64,000 bases of DNA from Trema orientale. Lineage: Eukaryota; Streptophyta; Magnoliopsida; Rosales; Cannabaceae. Location: positions 582,493-646,492 of the forward strand of contig JXTC01000010.1 of the NCBI GenBank assembly GCA_002914845.1, written 5' to 3'. Position 1 is the first letter of the stretch. Each line of letters starts with the position of its first letter. Under the pieces are notes generated by a model. The model saw only the letters and a program-made list of their open reading frames with translations. It was not told where the DNA came from and made no database searches. Position numbers and translations under genes: made by a program. Of this stretch, positions 35,755 to 49,600 are shown piece by piece.

Positions 35755-38700
35755 GGAACGGAAGATGGTCATAATCAGACCGACAAAGGAGTCATTGATG
35801 GTATAATTCTCATTTCACACTCTTGGACTCATATTTTATTTGATACTGGTACTACTCATTCTTTTATATTTTTGTTGTTTGCTCAATTGTTAGGATTGGA
35901 ATGTTCTGTGTTGGATTCTGTTTTGACTTTAGGAATACTAATGGGTGGAGTAGCTGATATTTTCACTGTGTGTCATGATTGTCTGATTTTGATTGATGGT
36001 AAAGAGCTATTAGCTGATTTGATTGTGTTGCCTTTGCAACAATTTGACGAAATTTTCGGTATAGATTAGTTATCCAAATATCAAACTACTGTTGATTGTT
36101 ACATAAAGAGAATTACTCTTTTGCTTGAGGATAGATGTCCTGTTATTTATCAAGTTTGTTTGAATCCTTTGAAACTAAGTCCAATTTTGAAAGTATGCAT
36201 GGGTGAAAGGAAGAAGCTCGAGTGTTATAAGTCTTTGTTTGCCATTAGTGGTAATATAGGGACTACTGATCAACACCTCTGGATATTAGTAGTTAGCGAG
36301 TTTCCATTCGTTTTTTCGGAGGATTTATCGAGGCTACCACCTGATAGGGAAATCGAGTTCTGTATTGATTTAATTCCCGGAGCCCAGCCAGTTTCTATTC
36401 TAGCCTATTGCATGGCTCCAGCGAAAATGACTGAGTCGAGAAGTCAGCAAGACGATTTTTTGTCAAAGAGATTCATCAGGAACAGTACTTCTCCATGGGG
36501 TGCACCTGTGTTGTTTGCCAAGAAAGCTAATAGTACGCTTAAACTCTGTGTTGATTACAGAAAATTGAATCAGTTTACAGTGAAGTACAAATATTCTCTG
36601 TCAAGGATAGATGAGTTATTTGATCAACTTGATAGATCAAGATTTTTTCTCTAAGATTGACTTGAGATCAGGTTATCATCAGTTGAAGATTCGAGAAAAA
36701 GACATACCGAAAACCGCATTTAGGACTCGTTATGGTCACTTTGAGTTCCTGGTTATGCCATTTGGTCTGAAGAATGCTCCTGCAATATTCATGGATCTCA
36801 TGAACAGAATATTCAGACCTTATCTAGATTAATTTATGGTTGTCCTTATTGACGACATCTTGATATACTCGAAGACTCGAGAAGAACATGCTGAACATTA
36901 GAGGATTGTATTTCAAATTTTGAGAAATCATCAATTGTATGCCAAGAGATCCAAGTAGGGGTGTTCAAAAAAACCGATGCACCGCGGAAACCGACTGCGC
37001 CGAACCAAATCGCACTGAAACTGTCAGTTTTTTTTCATCTACGGTCGATCACGGTTTAGAAAAATACCAAACCGATCGGTGCGGTGCGATTTGCGATTTT
37101 TGATAAATGCGGTCCGTTTCAAACCGTACCGGCCGAAATATTTGTAATATATATTTTTGCCATAATTTTTTATGAGCAATATTTTAGATAATGGTAAATA
37201 ATTATTTTTGGTTTGACTTTTAGACTTTCAATTAGGTTGTAAAAGATGTGATATAATTTTTTTTTCTTTGATTAAAAAAGTATTTTTTTTATTAAAAAAA
37301 AATAAACTCCAAAACTCAAACCGCGGAAACCGCCCAAACAGCATAGGTGCGGTTTGGACGGTTTTGATCAATCATGACAAACCGTGCGGTCTGGTGATCT
37401 AGTCAAACCGCATGTGCGGTTTGGTCAATTTTTGGGGGTTCAAACCAGCCAAACCGAACCGTGAACACCCCTAGATCTAAGTGTGACTTTGGATTACAAA
37501 AGTGAAATTCGTGGGACATGTGATTTCTCAAGAGGATATTTCAGTTGATCCTGCTAAGATAGAATCTGTTCTAAAGTAAAAAAAGACCGAAGAATGTGAC
37601 TGAGATAAGAAGTTTCTTTGGTTTAGCAGGCTACTACTGTCATTTTGTGGAGAATTTCTTGAGAATTGCCTTACCTTTGACGAAGTTAACAAGAAAAGAT
37701 ATCAAGTTTATGTGTGATGACAACTGTAAAGAAGCTTTTATGGAATTAAAGAAGAAATTGACAACTGCATTTGTTCAAACTGTTCTTAACAGTAATTAAC
37801 CATATATTGTGTACATCGATACTTTCAGTTCTGTATTGGGATGTGTCTTGATGCAGAATGGCAAGGTAGTGACTTATGCTTCTCTCCAGTTAAAGTCATA
37901 TGAGAAGAATTATCCTACCCATGTCATGGAACTTGCAAAGATGATTTTTGCTCTCAAGATTTAGAGATGTTACTTGTATCTTGTGAAGTTCGACATGTTC
38001 TCTGATCACAAGAGCTTGAAGTATCTCTTTACTTAGAGTTATTTTAACTTGAGGCAGTGTAGATGGGTAGATTATATGGAAGATTATGACTTCGACTTAT
38101 AGTACGATCATGGCAAGGTCAATGTAGTAGCTGATGCTTTGAGTGGAAAATCTCATGGTATGTTAGCTGTAATTATTTTTTAGGATTAGAAGAACTCAGT
38201 GGCAATTGGAGATTATAATTTATAGTACTTCGAGACTGACAAGGCTGCTTATCTTAATAATATTGTTGCCACACCAGTACTTCTCTAGACAATACAGCAA
38301 AGTCAAAGGCAAGACCAAGTGTTGAAAACAATCAAGTTGGAAGGTTAGAGTACAAATAAAGAAGGATTTGTACTTTTTAAAGGAAAGCTAGTCATAGCCA
38401 ATGACTCTAACCTTAGAAAGACCATTCTCATTAAGGCTCATAAGTTCAAATTTGCGGTACATCCTGGTAGCACAAAGATGTGCCATGATCTAAAAAGACA
38501 GTACTGGTAGAAAAATATGAAGCGTGATATAGCTATTTTTGTGGCTAAGTGCATGAATTATTAGCAAGTCAAGGTAGAACACTAGAGATCAGCTGGACTG
38601 CTACAGCCTTTACCCATACCAGAGTGAAAATAGGATAAGATCACAATGGACTTTGTGATGGGTTTGCCAATGACTCGAGAAAAAAAAGACACAGTTTGGG

Positions 38701-39730
38701 TGATCGTTAATCGAATGACAAAGACTGCTCATTTTGTACCGATCAAATCTGATTTTTCACTCAACAAGCCTAGTCATCTCTACATTAATAATATTGTTCG
38801 ATTGCATGGGGTGCCATCAAGTATAGTTTCTGACAGAGACCTAAGATTTATATCAAAGTTCTGGAGAGCTTTGTAGAGAGCTTTGGGAACAGAACTGAAT
38901 CTCAGTACAGCTCATCATCCTCAGATAGATCACCAATCTGAGAGGACTATTCAAATTCTAGAGGATATGCTTCACTTATGTATACTGGATTTTGGTAGAA
39001 GCTGAGATAATCATCTGTTATTGGTGAAGTTTGCTTACAACAATAGCTACCAAGCTAGTCTTGGCTCTTACAATAATAGCTACCAAGCCAGTCTTAGCAT
39101 AGCTCTATATAAGGTATTATATGGAGACCATATAGATCACCTTTTTATTGGACTGATACAGAGGAACGTGTTACTCTTAGGCCAGAATTGATACATGAGA
39201 CTATTGAGAAGATTAGTAAGATTTGGGAAAGACTTAAAGTTATGCAGAGTCATCAGAAAAGCTATGCGGACCCAAAGAGATGTGAAGTTGGTGATCAAGT
39301 ATTCTTAAAAGTCACACCACGATGTGGGATCACTAGATTTGGACTTAAAGGCAAATTAGCTCCAAGGTATATTAGACCATTCAAGATTACTGCTAGAATT
39401 GGGCCAGTAGTGTATCGTTTGGATTTGTGACCATAGTTAGGCTGAGTGCACAATATTTTTCATGTCTCGATGCTCAGAAAGTACATGCCTGATTTATCGC
39501 ATGTCATTCAGTATGTAGAAGTACCATTATAAGAGGACGTAATATATGAGGAACCACCAGTTCGAATACTAGGAAGAGAGCCCAAAGTACTTCGAAACAG
39601 AGAGATACCACTTGTCAAGATTCCCTGGCAACACCATAAGGAAGACGAAGCCACTTGGAAGCTTGAAACAGAAATGTATGAAAAATATCTTCATTTGTTT
39701 AACTTTCAGCTTGAAGTTGTACTTTGACCC
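35755..39730 (+). pseudogene. pol of the gypsy element (broken, with a nested MITE)
   Basis: The protease motif DTG is at 35842-35850. A TAG replaces Trp at the end of the protease (about 36067). Reverse transcriptase spans about 36300-36960, with [21 protein letters not shown] and the catalytic IDD (36848-36856). A hAT MITE (36956-37473) splits the region before RNase H. Integrase keeps part of its zinc-binding domain (about 38455-38580), the first catalytic Asp after TM (38649), the second in VSDRDLRF (about 38835) and a later Glu. A 30-bp direct duplication (about 39036-39095) repeats YNNSYQASL. The C-terminus (about 39440-39725) has a chromodomain-like tail. More than ten stops are present. 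Confidence 0.88.
36956..37473. mobile_element. hAT-type MITE nested in the gypsy pol
   Basis: Terminal inverted repeats TAGGGGTGTTC / GAACACCCCTA, flanked by an 8-bp target duplication GATCCAAG (36948-36955) and GATCTAAG (37474-37481) with one mismatch, as expected for hAT elements. The interior has repeated AAACCG / CGGTTT words (AAACCGCGGAAACCG). It has no coding capacity. The insertion is younger than the gypsy element. Confidence 0.9.
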
Positions 39731-39774
39731 TTGTATTCGAATTTTGGGACGAAATTCCTTTAAGGAGAGGAGGA

Positions 39775-41824
39775 TATAAAATCTAGGAATTTGTAAAGGC
39801 AAAAGAGAATTTTTAAGGCCCAGTGGCAAAATTATAATTTAGAATTTTTGAATTTAAATATTCAAAATATCATAAATTAAATATTGGGAGCTACAGTACT
39901 TTAAATTTGCAAAAAAAAAAACCCCTGAAATCTCTCAATTCAATGAGAGAAAAGAGAGAGTTTCTGGTCAACTCAGTCGTCACCACAAGTAGCTGCCACC
40001 AGACCCATGCGTTGGCCCGCACGAGAGATCTACCGCCGACGAAGCCAACGCCGCCAGTCTCGCCCCGTTTCGCGGCCGGACGCCGCCGCAGCAGCTCGCC
40101 GAAGATCGCGCCAGAAGCTCAGTTTTCCGGCCACCAGCGTGCCGTCCGACGTCGGCTGTCATCACCACTGGCATATGCCATCTCGTCTCGCTGTCTCTGA
40201 TCATCTCTAAGTGGTTGCACGGTAAAATTCGTCTCTGATAAGATTTTCACTATTTTTACCGTTTTTACCAACTTTGTAAAAAGAGATATTTAAGTAGTTA
40301 TTTTGGTTAAGTAATTTATTTATCCGAGGTAAATATATGAGGTGAAAGAGGGTTAAAAATTATGAATAATTACGATTGGTAGAAGTAAAAAGGGTATCCG
40401 TAAGTGTGGCAAATTTTAATTAGAAAAAGAGGATATTTTTCTAAATATTCCTAAAATGTGGTATTATTATAATTTTTAGATTTTTGAGTTTAATTAATGC
40501 TCAGGACCTCGAACTAAATTTCGATTTGGACTCAGAGAAGTCGAGAGATGAATTTTGATATAAAATACCAATATGTTTCGAAGTAGAACGAAAATTAGAA
40601 TTTCATAGCTCAAAATTGCACCCGTTTGTGTGCCACTGGCTAGTCCCACACTGGAACTCACTTTTGACAAGGTATATATCTAACCTAATAGTTTTGGGTA
40701 CTCTAAATTCAGTGGTAACCTCCGTTTCTCCATTTAAGGCTCTGGTGGAATGGTCACTTTTTCAAGTGGACTTATCGGGAACCAGAAATTGCTGTTCAAA
40801 TATCTGAGTGACCAACAGGAGATTCTACGAGTGTCATTAGCCTGGTATTACTACCATATTGAGTTAGGGGTTCGATTATCTGATTTTATATCTGTTTTGA
40901 ATTTTAATTGCATTAAAATCTATTTATGAAAAATCGTGATTTTACGATGGTTTGATTAATGATTGAAAATTGTTAGTTTATACTGGGATTGGACTGTGTA
41001 GATTTTTATACATATTTTTATATTGTGATTATGGGATAAAATAGTGGTGTACTGCTCATGTTATAGTAAATCCCAGGATAATGCCAAGTTAGATTTTAAA
41101 GCATAATTTAATCGTTGAATGCATGGTTATTGTGAACGGTTACATGTTATAAATACCATAAGATCACATACTTGAGTTCCATTATAGCATCGCGGTATTT
41201 TAGATCGCTGGCGAGTTATTGTAGTAATAGGTGAGAGAACTATGCCTCTGTGCAGGTTTTATGTGATACACTCACGGGTAGTATCAGGATGCTGGGTACC
41301 TCTCCTACAGAGGTATTACAGGGCCGTAATGGGAGAATAAGAGCTCACTTATTTATTTGTGAATGTATGATATGTACAACGATATGGTTTTAGATTTGGT
41401 TTTGAATATGTGCTTATTCTGGATACCAATGATTTATAAACTTGAATTATAAATAGATTTAAAAGTACTAACCATGCATATTTGAGAAATTACATCCATC
41501 CAAAAGGTAATTGAGTTCCTACTGAATATGTGAATGCTCATCCTTTACTTTTTCCCTCTCAGGTAGTGCTCGGTGTGATTTTGGAGACTCGGGAGTAGAA
41601 TAGTGAGGAGCTAGTTACCTTGCTGGAAATTGATAACTATGTAAAATATTTCAGTTTATTTAAATTGGCTTGTATCAAATAAAGAGCCTGTTTCACGAAC
41701 TCGGTCTATATAATTAGCGTGCTCGATTGTGAGACTGCTGATAGTGAATTTTTCAAAAATAACTTTTGAATTTTCACTTGTGAAATTCTCTTTCTGTTAT
41801 TCGCTCGAGGTTTGAGTCGTGACA
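39775..41824 (+). repeat. 3' LTR of the gypsy element (2,050 bp)
   Basis: Follows the polypurine tract and ends GTCGTGACA. The start is TATAAAATC; related solo LTRs read TGTAAAACC in the same sense. A GC-rich zone at 39960-40200 and a segment TCTAACCTAATAGTTTTGGG (about 40679-40698) recur in the solo LTRs at 45990-48207 and 58754-61050 in reverse complement, defining one family in the window. Confidence 0.88.
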
Positions 41825-43041
41825 GAAATAATTACATAAATGTTTTTAGAACATAGTGACTCGTTGAAAAAAAAAAAAAAAAACCTTAGTAAACTTTTAC
41901 TAGTAGTACATCGAAAATGAGGGCGTTGCAAATATATAGTCTGTAGCATTTATGGAATCCAATTGTCACTGGTACAGGCAATAGGGGTTGAAAGGCACTG
42001 AACTTCATATTATTTACTTTTTAAAAAAAAAAAATTACATGTGTTATTTTTTTTTTTAAAGAAATATCAATTATGTCCTTATTTGTCCCGACTAAATTTT
42101 ATAATTTATAATTTTTATGTATTTTTCAACAACAAAAAAACCCTCAAGTTACGCTCCACTTGATAATTAAAGTTTTAATCAAACTCTTATATTTTCATAC
42201 CAAAAAAGTTTAACTAACTATATAATAACTACACCACTTTTTGTGATGAGTAGAAAAAAAAATACTTGGTTTTTTTAACTCCTCAAAGTTTTTTGGACCT
42301 AAATTAATTTTAAAAACTCAATTAAATTCAACTAAACCTCATTTATAAAGTGATACAAAAATATAAAGATAAAAAATTAGAAAAATTTAAGAAGAAAAAA
42401 GTTTAAGAAAAAAAAAAACCATTCTCTGCCTTAGTAGTTTTGCTCATTCTCAAAAAGATATCAGGCTTTACCACTGCCAACTACGGCAAGCTTCAAATGC
42501 ACAACAATTCTTTTTTTTTTAATTTATGTAATTTCATTTTAAAACATAAATACATTATTCTACAAACAATTTTGAACTACAATGTTGATCATATACGTGG
42601 ATCTATTGATATTTGATAATAAAACATTCAAAGTAGATTTCATTTGATATTAATAAAAATGTGTGATTTTTTTTTATTAAGACTAAACATCGTGGGTCTT
42701 TTTGATATTATCCGAAAAGAAAACTATTAAAATCTTAATCGTTGGTTTTAAATAAAAAATAATAGCGACATTGGCACGTGTGAAATTCGATTAAAACGAC
42801 ATAATTAAGATTAAAAAAAAAACACACACACTAATCAGACCAGTGGACTTGCTTCACGGCATAAACGACTACACATCCACAAGGTTGGAACTTGGATGGT
42901 CATTTGTCAATATCAGTATTCCGAAAGACAAGGGACAAAGTGGACCCCACTTTCAGTCGCTAAACCCGTAATCCGTACCAAAGAACGAAAAATTTAATAA
43001 GCTGCCAAAAAGTAAAAGATACCTTCTCCATATTTGCTGAC
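41825..43041. repeat. Duplicated block upstream of CAT-D, copy 1
   Basis: Matches 62788-64000 collinearly with few differences, for example TAGTACATCGAAAATGAGGG, CTGCCAACTACGGCAAGCTT and TGGACTTGCTTCACGGCATA. Its left edge abuts the end of the gypsy 3' LTR, so the element insertion or a linked rearrangement removed what lay further left. It ends about 590 bp before the CAT-D start codon. Confidence 0.92.
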
Positions 43042-43442
43042 TGGTCACGGTACTCTCAAGACTTTTCCCATCAAGCCAACAAACTACAAAGTCCAAATTC
43101 CACCCTAGTCCCTACCAGAGTAAGACTTTTCCCGCGTCAAGCCAAAAAGTCTCTTTCTCCGACATTAAATATATCCATCTTGATTCTTGAAGCGTGTGTT
43201 CACATATTACTTAATTTAATTTATTTTTATTTTTATTTTATCTCCTAGTTTTTGGGTTGTCATTTTCTAATAATTGATACGAGCTTAATTTTATATTGCT
43301 TATTTTTCTCTTCCCGATTGTGATAGTATTCACAAATTTTTTAATAGATTCTTTCGATTTTTTTTTCTTTTTTAAATATTAATTCTGAAATCGATAGCCA
43401 GTAGTTCGAGTCGTGCACTAACTGTAACCCTAAAACAAAATA

Positions 43443-43454
43443 AATATATATATA
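43443..43454 (+). promoter_or_regulatory. Putative TATA box of CAT-D
   Basis: AATATATATATA lies 175 bp before the start codon, followed by a pyrimidine-rich leader (TTTTTTTTCTTCCCCCTC). A G-box-like core (GGCACGTGTG) occurs further up, near 42773. No binding is demonstrated. Confidence 0.45.
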
Positions 43455-43628
43455 CATATTATATTCGACTCATGTGGGTGTGGCTCTGTTTATCCACAAC
43501 TTTCTCTGCTACTAATTAGCTCTGTTTTTTTTCTTCCCCCTCAAAAAAAAAAAAAATTAGCTCATTTTCTCGGGAAACAAACAGAGGTATTGAGATTTTT
43601 ATTTTCGGTGAAAGGAGAAAGGAGAAAG

Positions 43629-46600
43629 ATGGGAGTTGAAGCAGTAGAGGTGGAAGGTGGCGTAGTAAGGATGAGAAGAGGATGTTCGTGCACAAAAGAC
43701 GATTTTCTCCCCGAGGAGTCGTTCAAGAGCTGGGGCAATTACGTAAAAGCGCTGAAGGAGACTCCGGGCCGGTTCAGGGATCGGATCCTGGCCCGCTCCA
43801 TGGACAGGACGGAGCTGGTGGAGATGAAGGCGCGGAGCCAGAACGAGATGAAGAAGACGCTGAACTGGTGGGACCTTATGTGGCTGGGGATGGGAGGCGT
43901 AATTGGCGCCGGAATATTCGTCCTAACCGGCGTGGAGGCGAGGGAGGCTGCGGGCCCTGCCATCGTCTTGTCCTACGTCGTTTCGGGTGTCTCCGCCTTG
44001 CTTTCTGTTTTCTGTTACACTGAGTTCGCCGTTGAGATCCCCGTCGCAGGTACGTACGAGTACGACTTATTATTGTTGTTATTAATTATTGTTATTATTA
44101 TTTGAATTTTATGTTATTAGGAAAATAATATAATAGAGGTAAAAAAAAAAAAAAGTTGAACCGACACAACAACAAATATATTCGTACTATATATCCATAC
44201 TTCGGCTAATCACATAAGTGAGTGTTCAATAGTAAGTGTCTTAGTGATTCCATTTAGGCTAGGTAGAGAGGATATTTGGAGGGATGGAGAGGGTGGAGGA
44301 AGAGGGGTGAATGGAGAGATACAATACTGTGTGTGTGGTAAGAGGTAGAGAATGAGGAGGGAGAGGGTCTTTCTTGGGACTCACAAAAACTCATCTTTTC
44401 AAAATAGAAGAATGGGAGAAAATTGAAAAGAAATAAATATGAATTGATAATTTTTCCCACTAATCAATTAATTTTAAAATAATAAAACAGATAATATGAT
44501 AATTTTATAAATAAATATATTCTCCATCATTTCTACTAAATAATTCAACGGATTATTACTCTCCTCTCTTTCTTTCATATTCTCTTTTCTTTCTAAACTC
44601 TCCAATTCTTTAACTCTCTTTCTCTCCTACCAAACATAGCCTTAGTCATACCATTTAGGAAAAATAGAGAATTATTCTTTAACTCTCTTTCTCTCCTACC
44701 AAACATAGCCTTAGTCATACCATTTAGGAAAAATAGAGAATTATGAAGTACAACAAAAAAAAAAAAAAAAATTTGCCTAGAGTTAAATAATATGACTTTG
44801 AAATATAGTAACCTCTTATGATATTTACATTTTTTTTATTTCTATTTAAACTGGAGTTATCAAATTAGTTGCCGGAACTAATATATATTTGATAATTATA
44901 GGGATTTCTTAAACAGGCTGGCCTAATAAGTAATAAACCCTTAAATTTAGCGTTAATTTATGCCAATTTGATTAAATATTGTCGCCCCGGCCATTTTTCT
45001 CTGCTTACTCATTTACTTAGGATGTTCCTCGTGAAATTTTATAAATTTAATTGTTTTCTTTAACCGTACCTTAAAGATGTTCACTAGTTCTAAAATTAGT
45101 CATTTAGGATCTTTCCAATCTATTGATTTTGAAAACTCTGTTCTTACGGCGGCGGCGTGGTCGTCTTCTTTCTTTGCTTTTTTTAGGATTGTGATTTTTA
45201 GGGTTGTGATGTATTTGATTTCATAGTTGTACTTGTGTATAAGGACAAAAGGAATTTCCCCCTCTTTTGCTATCCTTCGGTTTCTTGACTTGTTAGTTCA
45301 TTATCATAAAACTAGTTAAGTGCATAAAATTTTGATTTCGTTAATATATACGATATGATTATATATACATGGATAGCTAAACAAAGAATGATTCATTAGA
45401 AATAGCTGTATTTAAGGGGTGTAATAGGAAATATGTCTGATCATTTATTTTTATGTGCATTAAATTGTCATTTTATATAAAACTCTTTTAGAAAAAAGAA
45501 ATCCATTAAACAGGGGCCGAATGGGGATGATAATTAAAAAGAAATTGTATTTAAACTATCTTTTTCCTGCTTCTAGACAATATAATGTAGGGTGAATTGT
45601 AAAAAAAGAAAAATACGTTGAAGTTTGAGTGTTCTGCAATTTAAACTTTGCAGTTTAGACTCCGTAAAATAATATCTTGAGATTAAGAATTTCTGAAAAT
45701 TAATAACCTTTTGGCCAATTTTAGTAATGAAAAAAGAATAATATCATCCATTAAAACTATTTTAATCCTTATTATTCTTCTTAATTTTGAGGATATTATT
45801 GTCTTTTACTACTTAAAGTTATTCAAAAAGTCTACTCAGGGTATTAATTTTCAGAAATTCATCCTACAGTATTATTTTTACAGAGTTCAAATTTCATCAT
45901 GCTTTAAATTACAGAATACCCAAATCTCTGAATATTTTTTTTTTGCAGTTTACCCTAATGTAAATATAGTCTAGCAACTAGTTAATTAATGTCACGACCC
46001 AAAATCCAAGGCCGTGACTTTTGATAATTTTGAGTGTAAATTAATATAAATAAAGAATTTTACAAAAATTCGAAGAAAATCAAGCACTTGGATTTTTCAT
46101 TTTAGTCCTTGAATCATTAGAAATTTTATATAAAAGGGAGCTCATCTTTAGATTAATTTATTAAGAAAGATGCGTAAACTAAAATTCAATAAACGTAGCT
46201 AAGTTGTACGAAAATTTGGTTTGATAAAAACTTTAATGTTGATTAAAATGAAGTTCGCAAATCTTGAGTCGGAAAGTCCAAAAATTGATTTACAAGTTAA
46301 TCAAAATTCCAAGTACTTAAAACTTTGAAAGTATACTCCTTAGGAATCATAGTGTCCCATTTATACACCAAATCCTCAAATAATAGTAAATACATCCTCA
46401 TATATTTGCTTAGTAGAATCAATGAAATTAGCTAAACAGTTAGGCATGGGAAAAGAGTGAGACAAAGAAAGGTACCAACCAAAGAGAGATAGGACCCCGA
46501 GCGTAAGCCAAGCGACTTACCTAGCCAACGAGACAACTAACTCGAATGAACCACCTGAAAGAAGGGAAAAATAGAAGGAGTGAGCTCGAAAGCTCAGTAC

Positions 46601-49600
46601 AGAAACTGTTACCTCATTTACAAACTTTTTTAGTGATGAAAAACCCCTGCATGGTTAGTTTAATCCAAAATACTTTTGTAAAACTATATATGTATATATT
46701 CATAAAATTATCCAAAACCGATAGTCCATATGCATATATATATACCGATGTACAGAAAGCATAATATCTGAAAACCAATCAGTTCACAAACACATGACAC
46801 AAATTCACACATACCCATGAGTTCACCACCTCTCATCAATGGAAACCAGGATGTTGGCACTACGTGTGCCATATAGCCTGCCTGACACCTAGCCTATAAC
46901 CGGAGGGGACACCCGCGTATCGCCTACCAAACCTGAAGGGGCAATCGTATATATCCCACGCGGGTTCACGGACTATGCACCGTCGATGAAGCCGCAGTGC
47001 TACACTGTAAAAACTCCATGATGCTAACCTGGGACTCATGTGTGATCCTATGACACATGTACTCTGAACTGATATGTAATAATGGCCATGCAGTAATTTA
47101 AGTTCAAATAATGCTCTGGTTTTTGGTAAAATAGTTAATTAAATTTTATAGAAAAATGGGCAGTATAACGGCCCTATTTTAACATATCCAAAAATAACCT
47201 GCACTTAGAAAAGTTCCAGAGCAATCCAATGCATAAATCATACCATTCAATTCCATCACAGATATTTAAAAGTTCTAAAATCACATTTGTACTCATATGT
47301 TGTAGAAAATAAGTTTTATTCAAAAACGATGTAAAAGAGAGGTAACTGAATCCCTACCTCACTAGAATAGTGATACCACGATATTGGATGTTCAAAGTGC
47401 CGTTGGACAATTTTTCGAAGGGTCGAGAACTAATTCCACGCCCTTGATCGCTCGCTTGGAAAAAATCAACTTCTCAACAGAGCTTCGAATCAACAAAACA
47501 GACCTCTTCGTTGAATTGCTAATGTCCAAAATAGCAAAGTTAGATATATAACTCGATCAATTCGGGTCCAGACTGACACCGGACTGGTGACACATAAAAC
47601 GAGACAAAATCTAAGCCGTTAGATATTGATTTTCGTGCCGGTCACCAAATATAGTCAATATATATATCAAATTTCTCTATTTTCTGAGTACATTTCAAAA
47701 AATGACATCAAAAACACAATCTAACGATCGGATCAAAAATCAAACTCGAGCTCAAAAATACACAAAAATAGCAACTTTTACTTTTGGGTAAAATGGGATC
47801 GTGAAATATATATCTTGAGGTTCTTCTCAACAATACGTACCCAATAAACCCAAGAACACGGCCTAAAACAGTCCAAAACTGTGCCAGAAAATCAAAAATT
47901 CCCGCAGCAAAAAATGGCGTTTTCCGGCAACGGGATCCTCGACGGCGACCGAGGACTAGCAGGATGGGTAGCTGGCAGTGTGGGGAGCTTCGCCGGCGGT
48001 CTGGCGGGCCGGACGGTGGCCGTGGCGGCCCCGGCACTCCTTCACCTCCTTTTGGCCGAGAACGAGCAAGAGATACAGAGAGGGTGAGAGTGAGTCGGGG
48101 GAGAGAGAAGAGAGAAAGAGACATGCGTATATATATATATAATTAATTTTTTTTTTTTTAGTATAGTCAAATGACCAAGTTACCCATTTAAAAACTGAGT
48201 TTTTACAGTTAATACTAAAATAAGTTCTTCAAAGACTTTGTCGAGATGAAATTTCTATGCTACAAAGTTATTATAAAATACTCGTGAAAATGCTCTTAAA
48301 ATCATAGGTCTAAGTACACTATAGAGGGTAGACTAATAAAATACATATTATAGGGGCGATCAAATTTCTTATCTATTCTCTGAAACGAAAACATATATTC
48401 CTTCACATTTTATTTATTTATTTATTTATTAAAAAAAAAGATATAGAATTCATTTTATGGCGGAAAATTCAACGATGGTCTTATTAGTGGTTTGTCTCAA
48501 GCGATCCAGTTGTATAAATTTGAATACAAGTCGTAGTAGAGGAGTATGGACCTTTGTGTCTCCATTTGGCTTTCATTCGATGATCAAATTATCCTATGCT
48601 TGCTTAATTAGTGCCTTACGTAGGAGGCAATACCTATAGACCCGACAAAGTCGATGGTAGCTAAGGCTATATTCAGTAGATCATTAATTTAAACCAGAAA
48701 ATAAAAATAAAAAAAAAAGAAAATAAAAAGTGATGGTGGAGAATAGAGATTCCTCAAAGTAAAGACAAGGGTAAACCGTAAAAAAACAAAAAACCAAAAA
48801 AAAAATAAAAAATAAATAAATAACAAAAACAAAAATTCTGAAGTATGGGTGTTTTACAATTTAAATCGTGACTTTTAGACTCTGCAAAATACTCTGAAAT
48901 TAAGAATTTTTGAAAATTAATACATTGAGTTAACTTTTTAAATAATTATAATAATATCCTCAAAATTAAGGAGAATGATAAGAACTAATCCAGTTTTAAT
49001 GGATGATATTATTGGTTTTTATTATTAAAATTGGTCAAAAAGTCAGTCCATGGTATTAATTTTCAAAATTTCTTAATCTTAGGGTATTATTTTGCAGAGT
49101 CTAAACTTCAGAGTTTAAATTGTAGAACACTCAAACTTGAGGGTATTTTTTTGCAGTTCACCCTTGAAAAAAATTTGAAAATTAAAATTCCAATTTGGAT
49201 TGGATTGATTTTAGTTTTAAGTTTCAAAATCTATGAATTGATCCAATCCAATATACCTACAACATATAGGCAAATATTATTAATTATTATATTATTTTAG
49301 CTAATATACAAGAAATAAATTTATTTTTTAAAATATTTTTATTTGTTAGAATTTTTTATTGGGTTTTTTTAACTACTTATTTTGTATTTAGAATACATTA
49401 ATATAGTTATGTTGAAACTGAGGTTGTTTTTTTAATATATTTTTATGTATAAGATAATGTAATTTTTTTATTAAATATTTATTTAAAGTGTGAAACACAT
49501 TCAATCCAAGCCATATTAGATTAGAGTGGATGCACAACTACAAAAATCAATATTTTATTGGATTAGATTGGTTTGTGTCAAATTATTCAATCTGAATTGA

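Larger units (their letters stand above)
33626..41824 (+). mobile_element. Degenerate Ty3/gypsy chromodomain-type (Tekay/Del-like) retrotransposon
   Basis: Order is truncated 5' LTR (33626-34365), primer-binding site TGGTATCAGAG at 34374, gag (34511-35640), protease, reverse transcriptase, RNase H, integrase and a C-terminal chromodomain-like tail (to about 39725), a polypurine tract AAGGAGAGGAGGA (39762-39774) and 3' LTR 39775-41824. Integrase after reverse transcriptase gives Ty3/gypsy order. The C-terminal EEPPVRILGRE...EATWKLE pattern is that of plant chromoviruses. Stops, many of them TAG or TAA at former Trp/Gln codons, and frameshifts disable every domain. A 518-bp hAT MITE has jumped into the reverse transcriptase/RNase H region. 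Not mobile now. It lies between CAT-C and CAT-D. Confidence 0.92.

Noticed and set aside
33626..41824. An endogenous pararetrovirus in place of a retrotransposon
   Set aside because: LTRs, Met-tRNA primer-binding site, polypurine tract and an integrase after reverse transcriptase fit Ty3/gypsy; no movement-protein or coat-type region was seen.
47708..48124. 138-codon minus-strand frame in the CAT-D intron
   Set aside because: Same GC-rich LTR zone as above; not conserved among LTR copies.
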